Positions 35,941 through 48,391 of a stretch of DNA of 64,000 bases are shown in pieces. Every line of letters starts with the position of its first letter. The stretch's first letter is position 1. The stretch spans positions 132,340,293 to 132,404,292 of the forward strand of contig OZ018321.1 of the NCBI GenBank assembly GCA_963969495.1, in the 5' to 3' direction. The notes beneath the pieces were generated by a model that saw only the letters and a program-made list of their open reading frames with translations, was not told the DNA's origin and did not search any database. The position numbers were made by a program, and so were the translations under genes. Source of the stretch: Ceratothoa steindachneri (Eukaryota; Arthropoda; Malacostraca; Isopoda; Cymothoidae).

Positions 35941-36876
35941 AGAGGGGCGGTCAATGAGTTATGCGAATCAGTAGGGCAAAACAGATAAGGGAAATAGCTG
36001 TTTGTAGGGGTGTTAGGACAAGTTGTGACAAGTCAGGACATGCAGCCACACGCTACTGGCCTAGTCTTTTTAAGAAGCAATAGCTGATCGCAGATCGTCA
36101 GTCACAAATCTTTCAACAATGGAGAAGGTTGAGCACCGCGCAGTGATCAAATTTTTGATCAAAGAAGGTAAGAACGCAAAAGAGATCCATGAACACATGG
36201 TTGCAGTGTACACCGACACCGCCCCTTCCTATGCAACCAAGGCTCGCTGGAATATGGCGTTCCGCCATGGTCGAAGATTAACCCCGTCCAGAACGACCGT
36301 CAGACGTGACCAACGAGGACAATGTCACCCGTGTGGAGAGGATGATCCTCGAAAATCGACGGGTGAAGGTCGAAGAAATGGAGCGAGAACTTGGAATATC
36401 ACATGGAAGTGTTATCAACATCATCAACGACCATTTGGACATGACCAAGGTCTCTGCCCGTTGGGTCCCTAGACACCTCACGAAACCTTAGGCCCCATGA
36501 TCAACTTCAACGTCATCAAAGTCCACAAAGCGAGAGTTGCACAAGCTGCCCTGCGCGGGTGCGGATTCGAGGAGCTTGACCATCCCCCCTACAGTCCAGA
36601 TCTGGCCCCTAGCGACTACTTTTTATTCCGCTAGCTCAAGGCTGCACTGCGTGGACGCCGGTTTGGGGACGATGAAGATGTCCAGCTCGCCGTCCAGGAG
36701 TGGATTGAACAGCAGTCGGGAGATTTCTGGTTGTCGGGAATTCAAAGCCTCAGGAACAAGTGTCGCAGGTTCATTCAAGTTGAGTCGAGGGTAGTTATAT
36801 TGAAAAATAATAAAACACTTTTCTTCATGTCTCGTTTCCTTATATCCGAATTGTAAAACCTATTGACTGCCACTTG
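35939..36876 (+). mobile_element. mariner element, copy 2, internally deleted
   Basis: It belongs to the same family as the element at 13003-14288. The left end reads CAAGAGGGGCGGTCAAT and the right end reversed reads CAAGTGGCAGTCAATAGG, with TA on both sides. At 938 bp it lacks roughly 350-400 bp relative to copy 1. The deletion junction lies near 36525, where AAAGTCCACAAAG joins text that is far apart in copy 1. Its left flank is a (TA)n run and its right side abuts a gypsy LTR. Confidence 0.92.
36119..36800 (+). pseudogene. mariner transposase, internally deleted
   Basis: The ATG at 36119 opens MEKVEHRAVIKFLIKEGK and continues through the first helix-turn-helix. A frameshift near 36270 moves the reading frame to TNEDNVTRVERMILENRRVK and ELGISHGSVINIINDH. 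After a stop near KP the deletion removes the portion with the first and second catalytic Asp residues, and the text resumes within the region before PYSPDLAPSDYFLF, which retains the third Asp. A TAG interrupts just after that block and the end near 36790 is altered. It may still carry functional ends but no enzyme. Confidence 0.9.
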
Positions 36877-36879
36877 TAT

Positions 36880-37854
36880 ATATATATTAAGAACAATCAT
36901 TGCAGTAACGCCATTAATAATAGTTTCGTCCTTTGGAGACAAAACGATTCGAAGCTTGCTCTGAACAGAGTAAGCCTTCAAAAAAGAGATGGATCTGCCT
37001 GGTGAGATCCAACCATGATGGTATACGCAAATACCAGGGACTTAGCGAAACAGACACACGATCTGAACTGAAGGCAAGGGGTTGTCCAACTCGATCTGCT
37101 GATCTTCGAAAAACCCAGGTATTCATATGACGGCCATTTTTTTGATGCTCAATCACTGGAAGGCACAGACCTATGTGAGAAGGCTTCCGGCGCCTAGAGA
37201 CATTAGTTTGGTCGCCCGACACAGGTCTTAATGATGTATGTGGGAAACTTTCGGCTATCTTTTTCCCGACTACGGAGATTAGCCTTTCATCAGCGAGGTG
37301 AAAGATTTTAACGCCCAACTTACTTAACTTCACCTGTGAGGCACTGACGGATATTCTAATTCTTTCTTCTTTTGTTTTTCTCTTGGGATCCAGAGCTTAC
37401 TCCACGTCGAGTTATACTTAGGAGACATGAGGAAGGAAGGAATTCAAGAAACAAATGAAGGGGGTATTCTTCTTAGCGTCCCTTTCTCTTATATGCCTCC
37501 CTTCCAAAGATGGCGTTTTTCCCGACAAAAACTATCGGTATTAAAATTTCAGCCGAAACTGCGGGCGCCAAGGTACATGATTTGCTCAGTTTGATCCCCG
37601 ACAATGGATAAAACTGACACATACATTTAGGTTAATGGGTAATTAATTACATAATTAAAATATACATATAGTTTCATGTAAAAGCAATACCGCAATTTAG
37701 AATAAGGAATCAATCAAGAGGATGGAGAATCCCCAAAATAATAAATAAAATCGATAATGACAACACGTATATAAAAGCAATACACTAAAATACGGGCGTA
37801 TGCACACACGAACAAAAATAGATTTTACATGGGAGAGCAACGAGCTCTAATATA
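36880..37854 (-). mobile_element. 3' LTR region of gypsy element A (boundaries approximate)
   Basis: The part at 37205-37500 matches 48904-49175 closely in the same direction, as expected for two LTRs of one element. On the minus strand it has a TATA-like CATATAAGAG near 37488. The matching segment has TATATAAG at its upper edge and an AATAAA-type signal near 49062. The low end abuts mariner copy 2. The high end abuts the DD41D element at 37855, beyond which the pol 3' end of element A resumes at 39654. The exact TG and CA ends were not fixed. Confidence 0.55.
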
Positions 37855-39653
37855 CCGGGTGTGCCAGAAAAAAGTTAACCGTAATTTAAATTAGTATAAC
37901 TTAAAAACTATTAGAGATGTTTGGATCCTGTAAAAGGGATTTTATTTAACAACTATTTATCTGTCGATTCTGGAAATTTCATTAAATTTCCTTTCATGAT
38001 TTTGATACACTAATGGGTTTAGTGGAGACTATCAAATATATTTTTGCGCCAGGAAGTAAAATAATGAAATGCAGCCTACGAAGGCGAGGCCACCGTGCAC
38101 TTTCAAGAGAAGCGTAGAGAGCCTAGTTAGGTCACTGTTTTATACTTCAAGCAAGTTTAGGTCATTTTACAGTGTTTTTTTCAGCCACGCTGTGGTATGG
38201 TCTCGTGATTATTGCTTACTAAGCAAATCAAAGCGTTTCTGTGTAAAAGTTTACTTCCATAGAACCTTTTTAATCATACAGTTAACAAAAGATCAACGCG
38301 TATTTATAGTCACAATCTTTATTAAGATTGGCAGTATTAAACAAGTACAAGATTAATTTGAACAACGTTTATGAGATAGGCACCCACCAACCAAGCCCAC
38401 AATTTGAAAAAAATGTTCGCAAATACCAACAAGAAGGAACATTCTTAAATCTAAATAAAGGTCGTTCAGGTCGTATGGGAACCATAAGAACAACATAAAA
38501 TTTTAAAATTTTCAGATGACACTTCTTCAAAATCCACATTTATCAGTCAGACTGAATGGGTTACAAGTGTCAAAGTCATCATTTAACCGCATTATTAAAC
38601 ATTACTTAAAATGGCATCCCTATAAGATGCATGCAAGACACCAGCTTCTTGAAACTGATTTTCCTCGTCGTAGACAATTTGTCGAATGGCTGTTCCATAA
38701 ACATGTTCGTTTCTTGGAAAACCTTGTGATTGGTGACGAGGCAGCCTTATTCATGAATGGAAAGATAAATAGACATAGCATTCGGCAATATGAGCCGCTG
38801 ACCCCTCCCACCAGCATTCAACTTTGACACACGTATTTGTCAGCAGAAAATGTCTCTGTGGATCGCAATATGCGGGAATGGCTATCTGGTCGGCCCATTG
38901 TTTTACAAGAATAACTTGAATGGTGCTACCTACCTGAGCATGATCAACGAAAGTATCTTCCCTGGACTCCACCAAATTTACTACAATCAATTCAATAGAC
39001 TTTGGTGGATTCAGGACGGCGCACCAGCTCATAGACAGCTTGCTGTAAGAACAAAACTAAGAGAAACGTTTGACAACCGCATTGTCGCGCTAAATCATGC
39101 AATTTATTGGCTCCCAAGATCCCCTGACTTAACACCGTGCGATTATTTCCTATGGGGTTATCTAAAGAATAAAGTGTATTCTACTCCACCATAAAACATC
39201 AACCATTTAAGAGATAGTATCACACGTGAAGTCAATAGACTTAAGGAAAATCACAAGTTAATCAAAAAGGTTGTTCAATCAATGAGCTCAAAGGCGCAAC
39301 TGTGCTTGGAAATAAATGGAGGACATGTGGAAGGAAACGGTGTTTAGAAAATTGAAAAAATAATTTGTATTAGCCATATGAAAAGGTGTTTTTGTTAAAA
39401 ATGGATTTAAATATATTTGTTGATTTTATACTTCGAAGTTTCATTATTTTACTTCCTTTCGCAAACATAATTTTGATAGCCTCCACTAAATCCATTAGTA
39501 TATCAATATCGTAAAAGGGAATTAAATGAAATATTTAGAATCGACCGATGAATAGTTGTTAAATTTGTTTTATTTTACAGGACTCAAAAATCTTTAATAG
39601 GTTTTGAGTTATACTAATTCAAAGTACAGTTAACTTTTTTCTGGGACACCTTG
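37855..39653 (+). mobile_element. DD41D mariner-like element with long inverted repeats
   Basis: It is bounded by TA (37853-37854 and 39654-39655). The left end starts CCGGGTGTGCCAGAAAAAAG and the right end reversed starts CAAGGTGTCCCAGAAAAAAG. Imperfect pairing of the two ends continues for roughly 210 bp, up to GGAAGTAAAATAATGAA at about 38052-38068 and its complement near 39440. Such long inverted repeats are greater than the about 30 bp of the other mariners here. The element sits inside gypsy element A, splitting its pol end from its 3' LTR. Confidence 0.9.
38281..39345 (+). pseudogene. DD41D mariner-like transposase, lightly broken
   Basis: Helix-turn-helix fragments start near 38281 (LTKDQRVFIVTIF) and pass through a YQQEGTFLNLNKGRSGRMGT block in broken frames. 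From 38516 the frame is open through LKWHPYKMHARHQLLE and the first catalytic Asp in VIGDEAALFMNG, to a stop at 38825. It reopens at 38850 (SLWIAICGNGYLVGPLFY), with the second Asp in WWIQDGAPAHR and the third in PRSPDLTPCDYFLWG. There are 41 residues between the second and third, the DD41D spacing associated with rosa-type mariners. A TAA at about 39192 precedes the C-terminal text ending CLEINGGHVEGNGV. All three catalytic residues remain, so this is the youngest-looking of the DNA transposons here. Confidence 0.85.
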
Positions 39654-39659
39654 TATACA

Positions 39660-40877
39660 TGAACTTATAGGATGTATGGAGTTTTACCTTGGGGGAGGAG
39701 GTTGATCTTGTATTCCTACTAAGACCTGCTGCTACACAGTTTTCTCTACCTTTTAAATACAAAATTCGGAATTTATATTCCATTAATAGCAGACTCCAGC
39801 GCATAAGCCTTCTGTTTTCTCTTTTACAATTTCCTAATTACGCAAAAGGACGGTGATCTGTTTCGATCACGAAATCCTGACCTATCAGATACATTTTAAA
39901 TTTCCTGACACCAAAAACTATTGCCAGAGCCTCAAGTTCTATTACTCCATAGTGTCTCTCGCGCAGCAACAGCTTTAGGCTTGCATAAGCGATAGGATAG
40001 ATATTCCCATATTCTTCGTACTGCAGCAACACACAACCGATGCCATCGTTGCTGCCATCCGTACGGATTCCAAACAATTTTTTCGGGTTCAGGAGCCGCA
40101 ATATGAGGGCAGATATTATTAGTTTATCCTTCATCTGTTGGAAGTGGGAAATTGCCTTGCGGCACCAAACGAGGGAATCTTGGGAGTTATTCTTAAGAAC
40201 GGAGTTCAAGGGGGACGCTAAGGCGGAAAAGTTGGGGACAAAGTGCCGGTAGAAGAAAGTTGAACCCAAGAAAGAACGTAGCTGCTTCTTACTACAGGGA
40301 AGGGGCATATCTGAAATGGCCTTGACCTTTTCTTGCTGGGGCGTTATTTGGTTTTCCCCAATGTTAAATCCAAGGTACTTGATAGTATAGTAAGCAAAAT
40401 GACACTTGGAAGGACCCATGGTCAGACCATGCTCCTGGAGCCTATTACAGGGAGGACGAAGGGAGATTAGATGTTCATCCCATGGGCGTGTAGCTACATA
40501 CACACTGTCAAAATAGAATGACACATTATTCAGACCATCTTAGGACAAATGTAGGCTCTGGTCTATCAACGGGATCGGTTCGGCATTGTAAACCTTCACG
40601 GCATTAAGTTTTAGAAAATCTACACACATTCGAAAGGACTGGTCTGGCTTCTGAATCATAACAATGGGAAACAGTAATTTGACGAGGGTTCGATTATTTC
40701 TGATTTTTGTAAGTTTTCGACCTCCGCATTGAACGTGGATCGCAAATGAATGGGCTGGAGGTAGGCCTTTAACAACCGGCATAACTGGGCTTCTGAGGGG
40801 GCTCCAGGTGGGGATTTAGATCGATCTCCTTGGGAAGTCTTTTTACGTTCCGGAGAGCTTCGGGAGTAGGTAGTCAT
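39660..40877 (-). pseudogene. Element A reverse transcriptase and RNase H
   Basis: Frames 40656-40877 and 40540-40782 hold the RT fingers (ENLQKSEIIEPSS, FRMCVDFLKLNAV), with a frameshift and a deletion before 40524. The open 228-codon stretch 39838-40524 has the active-site box as FYFDSVYV (usual Y-x-D-D), then HGLTMGPSKCHFAY, IKYLGFNIGENQI, LRSFLGSTFFYRHFV, and RNase H with TDGSNDGIGCVLLQY, IELEALA and ETDHRPF. The final part at 39660-39804 (RWSLLLMEYKFRILYLKG, LSRN) follows after a frame change and runs into the inverted repeat of the DD41D element. No integrase follows RNase H. The second Asp of the active box is Ser here. Confidence 0.85.
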
Positions 40878-40947
40878 TATCAGATTCTACGCAAACTGTC
40901 TGGACTAGGTTAAGAGGTTCGGGGGGATAGGAGGCTTCCATCACGAC

Positions 40948-41369
40948 CTATTCATCGAGGGCAACAATATTGTTGTTGCAGGCGCGGCGGTGATAACGTT
41001 TGAGCATGTTGACATGAAACACTTTGTTACCGGAGGGCGTTTGGATGAGGTAGTCAACGGGGCCACGGGCTTCAAGGACTGAAAAGGGGCCTTTCCATTG
41101 GAGAAGAAGTTTATTTGTCTCCGTGGGCAGGAGAAGCAGGACCTCGTCACCGGGATTGAACCGTCTTTCTTTTGACTTAATGTCAAAATGGGTCCTATCA
41201 TAAGATCGCGTGATACATAGAGAACGCGTAAGGGAGTGATTAGGAATGGAGGGGGAACGGAACAACAGTTCACCCTCGACGAGGTAAGAGACCTCCTTGT
41301 GAACACGAGCGGATTTGCGCTCGTTGGCCTTCGACTGTTCCCACAATGGCTGTAGGGAAGGGCACTCAT
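40948..41369 (-). pseudogene. Element A integrase fragment (C-terminal GPY/F-type module)
   Basis: The open frame 40948-41346 begins with a linker (WEQSKANERKSARVHKEV, LFRSPS) equivalent to the segment just before the integrase zinc finger in element B. It then jumps to FNPGDEVLLLLPT, KLLLQWKGPFSVLEARG and VFHVNMLKRY, the C-terminal integrase module with the GPF signature. The HHCC zinc finger and the whole DDE core are missing, so an internal deletion has fused the two ends. It lies upstream of RT, which places integrase before RT in this element. Confidence 0.8.
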
Positions 41370-41479
41370 TCTGTGCCTCGTGATGAGGAGCTAAGCAACA
41401 GGACTAGGGGAGAGCTGCGGGATCTAGCCGACTAATATCTCGCAAAGTTTAATAGGAGCTGCCTTAGCGTCAGACCAAC

Positions 41480-41890
41480 CAGTGAAATACTGGCATTCAA
41501 TGAAACAACGGACCACTGGGAAGCAGTTGTCCCGTCCTAAGTAGTCCTGGACGACTGCAAATATATCGTGGTCGGGGCTTGCTGAGGGCAGCAACTTTCC
41601 CGATACGATGATGCACGTGCATCCCGTATCTATGACCAGGGTTGAAACTCGGCAACGATTAACCGATCCGATTTCAAATTTGAGCCCACCGGGGGAGTCC
41701 GCATTAAATAAAAAAATAACTTGAGGTCCTGGGGACTATTCACTGGTGGGGAAGCAGGCGTTTCAGAGCGAAGAGACGGAGGAGAAAGAGAGGCGATTAC
41801 TGGTAGACTTGGTGGCTGGGAGCAGAACGAAACTGAGAATTTTGGGGACAGTTCGTCTTTACATGCACGTGTGTTCCGCAAGAAAAACAA
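41480..41890 (-). pseudogene. Element A aspartic protease region
   Basis: The minus strand gives a proline/serine-rich linker, a block ending in TPPVGSNLK-SDR and then VIDTGCTCIIVSGKLLP near 41590-41640, where DTGC takes the place of the usual DTGA or DSGA active-site signature. Text resembling DYLGRDNCFPVVRCFIEC follows. The equivalent of element B (VRDTGCTCIVVSGKLIP) also has DTGC, so it is probably a family trait rather than a lesion. A frame change lies around 41640. The family enzyme cleaves the Gag-Pol precursor. Confidence 0.7.
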
Positions 41891-42063
41891 ACGATGGGTC
41901 GTCTTGAGTAATCCGACGCAGGCAGATTAAATACGAGCGGCTCAACATCCCTAGGTTCATACGGGAAATAATATTTCGGTTTGGTGGGATCTGGGACCTT
42001 TACGAATTTAGGAGAGCTCTCCGGGTGAAATTTAGGGAAAGGAAGAGGACTCTTCTTGAGATC

Positions 42064-42779
42064 TTAGGGGTAAAGATTATGATTGGCTGCATGCAAATCC
42101 GCTTCTTCAATGCATTCTTTGAAGGAAGCAACTCTTCGGTCCTTCACGAATGCACGGATTTCAGAGGGTAGCGTAGCCATCAGTTGATCTCGCAAAATAA
42201 AGTCAGACAGAGACTCATAGTCGCCTTTTACCTGGTTGCAGTCCAACCAAAACTGCAGACTGCTTCTGAGGGTGAATCTGAACTGGTGATAAGTCTGGCC
42301 AGGTTGCAACCTTGCCTGACGAAACTTTGCCCCTTTAGAAGTCCGAATTCATGTTGATCGCAGCCAAGAGTTCGAACTTAAGGTTTGAATAGTCGAGGGT
42401 AGCCTCGGCTAGTAGCGAAATGAATATATCTAGCAGCTGCGTATTAAGAGTGCCAAAAGTTTGGTGACTCAATCAGTTTAGATATCCCAGTGATTTACCC
42501 AAAGAATCTTTTCGAAATGAGTGAGGTAAGCACTGAAATCATCACCGTCCTTAAATGCTAGAAGCTTTAAAACGGGGATCATGGGGCTTCATTCCTGGAA
42601 CTAACTGAGTGTCTTTCTACGTTATTCCCATTTAACTCCCTTTCATGGTGCCTCACCCTTTCTCGTTCTTAAGCTTCAGCTTCTCTTCTTCTCTGCTCAG
42701 CTTCAGCTACTGCTTCTCTTCTTCTCTCCTTAGCTTCAGCTTCTCTTAGTTCTTTCTTCTCTGCTCTTTCGTTTCTCTC
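42064..42779 (-). pseudogene. Element A gag fragment with SCAN-like capsid region
   Basis: The upper end encodes a Lys/Glu/Arg-rich stretch, then text like LLAFKDGDDFSAYLTHFEKIF (frame-broken, about 42490-42560), then after further breaks the open part 42064-42309 with YHQFRFTLRSSLQFWLDCN, FILRDQLMATLPSEI and FVKDRRVASFKECIEEADLH. That last portion resembles the SCAN domain, a capsid-derived fold linked by earlier work to Gmr1-type gypsy elements. Capsid proteins assemble the particle in which reverse transcription occurs. The N-terminus is missing because element B interrupts it, and the frame carries several lesions. Confidence 0.75.
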
Positions 42780-44207
<1,428 letters not shown>

Positions 44208-44386
44208 CTTCCTCGACTCGAACAATTAAGTCGGTAATTTTATCAAAACCGTTAGGAATTTACCTTAGTATCTAATGGCTACAAAATACCACTGCTACGT
44301 CAGTTTCTCTAATTTACATAAACAAAACAAAACACATACTGAGTACAGGCAAGAAATAATTATTGATACAAAGAGATAATTGACTA

Positions 44387-44960
44387 TTAATCGCTATCTG
44401 AAATTGTGTTTCTCGAAAGGCTGTCTGCGAGTACATTGTCAGACCCTTTTAGATACCTGATTTCATAACGGTTTTCCGCTAGCAATAATGACCAGCGCAT
44501 TAGCCTGCCGTTTCGGTTCTTACAAGTTTTCAAGTAGGCTAACGGTCTATGATCAGTCTCTATGAGGAATGGACGACCTACCAGATACATCCTAAATCTT
44601 GTAATCCTAAAATCAATCGCTAGAGCTTCTAATTCTACCGTAGCGTATGCCCTTTCGCGAGCCGTCAGTCGTCGACTCGCATAGCTTATAGGAGCGGGTT
44701 CTTGGTCCTCGTCGTATTTGAGTAATACGCAGCCAATCCTCAGTTGGGAGGCATCTTTCCTTACGCCAAATTTCTTGTGTCGGTTTGGCAATTTTAAGAT
44801 TGGGGCAGAGACTAGCTTCTCTTTGAGTTATTCAAAGTGCGCTTCGGCGTCGGGGTTCCACTGGAGGGGGTCCGGGAGTTTCTTTTTTAGCAGATCGTTT
44901 AGGGGAGCTGCTACAGAAGCGAATTGGGGTACGAAGGGGCGGTAAAATGACGCAGCACCG
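44387..44960 (-). pseudogene. Element B RNase H and pol C-terminus
   Basis: The open part 44387-44791 reads FGVRKDASQLRIGCVLLKY, ISYASRRLTARERAYATVE, LEALAID, ETDHRPLAYL, RWSLLLAENRYEIRYLKG and finally DNVLADSLSRNTISDSD before a stop. This is the RNase H domain and its tail. The catalytic acidic positions (D in KDAS, E in ELEA, D in TDHRP) are present. Upstream, 44800-44960 gives the connection region in broken frame. The stop after SDSD with nothing resembling integrase beyond it confirms that pol ends with RNase H. Confidence 0.85.
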
Positions 44961-45059
44961 AGGAATGACCGTAATTGCTTCTTGGTGCGCGGTAGTGACA
45001 TATTTACAATAGCCTTTACCTTCTCTTTCTGTGGGGCCAGATGACTTTCGCCTAAATTA

Positions 45060-45899
45060 AATCCAAGTTATTCTATGGATTTATAAGAAAAATGGCATTT
45101 TGAGGGTTTACTAGTTAAGCCATGATGCTTTAAGCGTTCTAAAAGCGGGCGGAGGGACAAAATATGGTCGTTCCATGAACGTGTAGCACATACACGTTAT
45201 CAAAATAAAAAGAAACGTTTTTTAAACCGTCTATTACACGGCGCATTATGCGGTTGTAGCTACTGCAGGCAGTGACTAGGCCGGAAGGAAGACGAGTGAA
45301 TTCCATTAAACCTTTGTGTGTAGGAAAGGCTGTTAGTTTCCTCGCTGATGCCTTTAGGGGCATCTGATAATAGGCCTTACATAGGTCTATCTCAGTGATG
45401 TAGGCGGCTCCTTCGAAGAGATGCAAATTTTGGTCGATTAGGGGAAGAGGCTCGGCGTCTAACACGGTGACGGTGTTTAACTTCCGAAAATCGACGCACA
45501 TCCTAAAAGACTGGTATGGCTTGCGGACGTAGATGGCTCGATAATCCCTAATTGCAAAAGATTGTCGACTTCCTCATTGAAAGCGTCTCTTAGGGGCACC
45601 GGTACGGGATAGGGCTTACATCGCACAGGTTCGAGCGTAGTGAGGGCGATATCATGTTCGAACTGAGTCGAGCATCCTGGGGACTCGGAAATGACGTCAC
45701 TAAATTCTTCCAAAAGCGCCATCATTTGGTTTCTTTGGGCAGGGGTGAGGTCGGAGTTTACATCAAACTCGGGAAAAGGTTCTTTTATGGGGGGCAGCTT
45801 GGACGGGAAACGGGGAGGGGACAATCTTCGCTTTCCCTTAGTTCTAGGACGAAGGAATAAGTGTTCCTTAATTCTGGACACAAACGGGAATTTGTCCAT
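45060..45899 (-). pseudogene. Element B reverse transcriptase
   Basis: 45477-45899 carries the linker and fingers (LLEEFSDVISESPGCSTQFE, HDIALTT, EEVDNLLQLGIIEPS), then a frame change within the next block. 45139-45501 carries MCVDFRKLNTVTVLDAEPLP, AYITEIDLCKAYYQM, FTRLPSGLVTACSSYN and the active box as FYFDNVYV, so the second Asp of Y-x-D-D is Asn. A one-base shift just after it breaks the frame. Weak continuation with HHGLT- and LGFNLGE-like text lies at 45060-45130. In the family this enzyme copies the genomic RNA inside the particle. Confidence 0.85.
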
Positions 45900-45949
45900 A
45901 ACTCCTTCAAAATACTGAGGGGCTCCCGCACGTTTCTCCTGTACAGGAG

Positions 45950-46727
45950 CTAAAATGGGGAAAATCCGATGGTTCTATGGGGAATTTCGCGGCATGCGAA
46001 TAACGCAACTGGCAAATATCGGTGCCATTCTTGGGGTTGTTCCATGCAAAGCTTCTTGAGGACGCTTTTTAAGGTCGCATTGAACTTTTCGCACATGCCG
46101 TTCGTGCTCGGATGGAATGGGGTGCTAAAAATAGGTTTGATTTGGAGCAGGGTGTTCACGTGTTCCATGAGCTCAGAGGTAAACTGGCGTCCTCTATCTG
46201 ACAAGATTTCTTTGGGCAATCCTACTCGAGAAAAAATGGAAATAAGGGCTGCAGAGAAAGAGATACTATCGATCCTTTTTAGAGCGACAGCATCTGGGAA
46301 TCAGATAGCGCAGTCTATCAATGTTAGTACATGCGTATGACCTTCGGCGGAAGGGGGGTGAATTGGTCCGATGAGGTCGATGGTGACTCTCGAGAAGGGC
46401 TCCGAAATAACTGGGGTTCTTTGCAGGGAGCTGGGGCTATTCGACCTTTTGCAGTGGTTTTCTGGCACAAGTCGCACGTTTTGCAGAATTCTGCAATATC
46501 TTTGGCTGCCCGGACCAAAAGAAGTATTTAAATACTCGCTGAGAAGTCTTGTTATTACCGAAATGACCGGCCATGGGACTTTCATGTGCTACTTGCAGGA
46601 TTTGGTCTACATGTGTTCGTGGAATACACATGACTTTGGAAGGTGGGTCCGACTCATCTCGTGAGGTGCGAAATAGAAGGGAGTCGTTAATGATGTACCT
46701 TATGGGTCGGTTTGCTCGAACGATCAC
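45950..46727 (-). pseudogene. Element B integrase (zinc finger and DDE core)
   Basis: 46437-46727 begins with a linker and LLFRTSRDE, then the HHCC zinc finger: HESPMAGHFGNNKT supplies the two His, and the Cys pair CKTCDLCQK appears in another frame (46324-46518). The catalytic core follows with the first Asp in RVTIDLIGPI (46301-46585), a stop shortly after LIDCAI, the second Asp in EILSDRGRQFTSEL and the Glu in NGMCEKFNATLKS (45950-46219). All three DDE residues are readable. The C-terminal GPF module kept in element A is absent here. The text passes quickly into the RT linker. The domain sits upstream of RT. Confidence 0.85.
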
Positions 46728-46751
46728 CTCTTCGTTCTTTCGGGCCTTTTC

Positions 46752-47725
46752 CTAAAGGGATTGAAGTAAAGGGCAGCTCTGCTGAGCTCTGAGGAATTGT
46801 GCATTACTCGTTTGGACCTCTAAAGGAGCCTCTAGGGTGAAAAGGCGTGTTGGGGAAAAGGCCTCGTGTCTAGCTTGCGCTCGAGTGACGACAGCTTGAG
46901 TCACTTCACTCGGGGAGAGTAGTTCGCTCTGGCCAATGAGTACCGAGCAAATTTGATGGGGGCTGCCACTACGTCGGCCCAACTAGTGAAATGTTTACAC
47001 TGTACATGGCAGCGGATTACCGGGAATCTATTTTCTCGACCCAAGAAGTCGTGTACAATTGCGTACTTGTTATGTTGGGGGTCGACAGGGGGGATCAATT
47101 TGCCCGACACCACAATGCATGTGCACCCGGTGTCTCTGACGAGGGTAGACACTTTACAGCCATTGATCGAACCGGTTTCGAAATTTAGTCCTCCGGGGGT
47201 ACTCTTGTTGAACAGGAAGTTCACTTGAAATTCCTGTGGGGGTGGAGACGAGGGGGATGACGTAAGCGCGGCCGGCTGTTCCGGGGAAAAGGTAGCAGTT
47301 ACTTGGTGGACTTGTTGGCTCTGGGTGGGACGTAGGCTAGAATTCTGTACACATTGGGACTTATAATGGCCGGGGGAACCGCAGGAGTAGCATATAACCT
47401 GCTTATTCTGGTGCTGGTTATTGTAGGGGGTATTGAAGACTGGGGGTTTTCTGTCTTCGTGGGCTACAAAAGGCTTATTCTTTGTTCTGAACGGGGCTGT
47501 GGTCTTTATCAATGAAGGGGGTTTCCTTTGTTGGGACTTGCATTGACTAAATTTATTCTTCGTGGACGGGGGACTATTCTTCCGGGTATCTTGTGGGTAT
47601 AGGCGATGATTTGTCGCATGGAGATCAGCTTCCTCGAGACATTCTTGAAAGGTAAACGCTCGGCGGTCTTGCACGAATGCTTGGATCTCCTGGGGAAGGG
47701 TGGACAATAGCTCATCTTTTAACAT
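46752..47725 (-). pseudogene. Element B gag C-terminus, zinc knuckle and protease
   Basis: The open 274-codon frame 46901-47725 contains the end of the capsid (LKDELLSTLPQEIQAFVQDR, FQECLEEADLH), a Lys/Pro/Gln-rich linker, a CCHC zinc knuckle CYSCGSPGHYKSQC, another linker and the protease active site VRDTGCTCIVVSGKLIP, followed by HDFLGRENRFPVIRCHVQC. The Gag-type knuckle binds RNA. The protease would mature the polyprotein. DTGC at the active site is shared with element A. An adjacent frame 46752-46982 continues the protease-integrase spacer (VVTRAQARHEAF), showing a frameshift near 46910-46980. Confidence 0.85.
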
Positions 47726-48391
47726 AAAGTCAATCAGGGCCTCATAGTCCGATTCGACTTTGAAGGATTCTAACCAGAACTAGAGGTTTCGCCTGAGGAT
47801 ATATCCAAAATGTCGGTAAGTTTGACCGGGCTAGATTTTAGTCGATCTAAACTTAGCGCAGTAGAACTGAGGGTTCAAATTGAAGGCGGATAGCAATTAG
47901 GCCTTCAAGGTGCTATAGTCTATTGTAGCTTCGTGTGGTAACGAGATGAAAATTTCTCTTAAGCACGGACTGAGCAATGGGAGCAATCTACTCACTCCTT
48001 CGGATTCTAGGGCCCATCCGTTTACCTCGAAGATCTTTTCAAAATGTGTCAAGTATGAGCACAAATCCTCTTCGTCTTTATATTGGGGAAGTTTCATAAC
48101 GGGGGCCTGGGGTTGATGATCACGGGATCAAACAGAACTGACTTCAACTTGGTCTCTGCTTAATTTCCTTTCATGTTTTCGAATCCTTTCTCTTTCTTCA
48201 AATTCTAACGCTTCTTTTCTTACTTCCATTTCTCGTGCTCTTTCCTCTCGCTGTTCGCTTTGGACGAATTCTTGGAGTTCCTGTCCTGTGAGACCGAGAG
48301 CTTGTCCTTGCTTGACGAAAGCTTCGAACGATTGTGAAGCCATTGCTGCTCTTGCCGACGCAACTGGTGACTCACGAAATAACTTACGCAC
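47726..48391 (-). pseudogene. Element B gag N-terminal part
   Basis: 48128-48391 encodes MRKLFRESPVASARAAMASQ followed by a Glu/Arg-rich coiled-coil-like stretch (REERAREMEVRKEALEFEER). 47897-48097 encodes MKLPQYKDEEDLCSYLTHFE and KIFEVNGWALESEGV, the segment before the capsid. Breaks separate these from the capsid frame that opens at 47725. The same order is seen in element A. This part would form the N-terminal portion of the particle protein. Confidence 0.75.

Larger units (their letters stand above)
39654..42779 (-). mobile_element. Ty3/gypsy element A (Gmr1-like order), internally deleted
   Basis: Read on the minus strand from 42779 down: partial gag with a charged coiled-coil stretch and SCAN-like capsid, protease, a C-terminal integrase fragment, then reverse transcriptase and RNase H. 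Integrase lies before RT, as in copia elements and in Gmr1-like gypsy elements, not after RNase H as in ordinary gypsy. The 5' side is cut by element B at 42780 and the 3' side by the DD41D element at 39654. Its LTR remnants are at 36880-37854 and 48904-49175. Confidence 0.85.
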
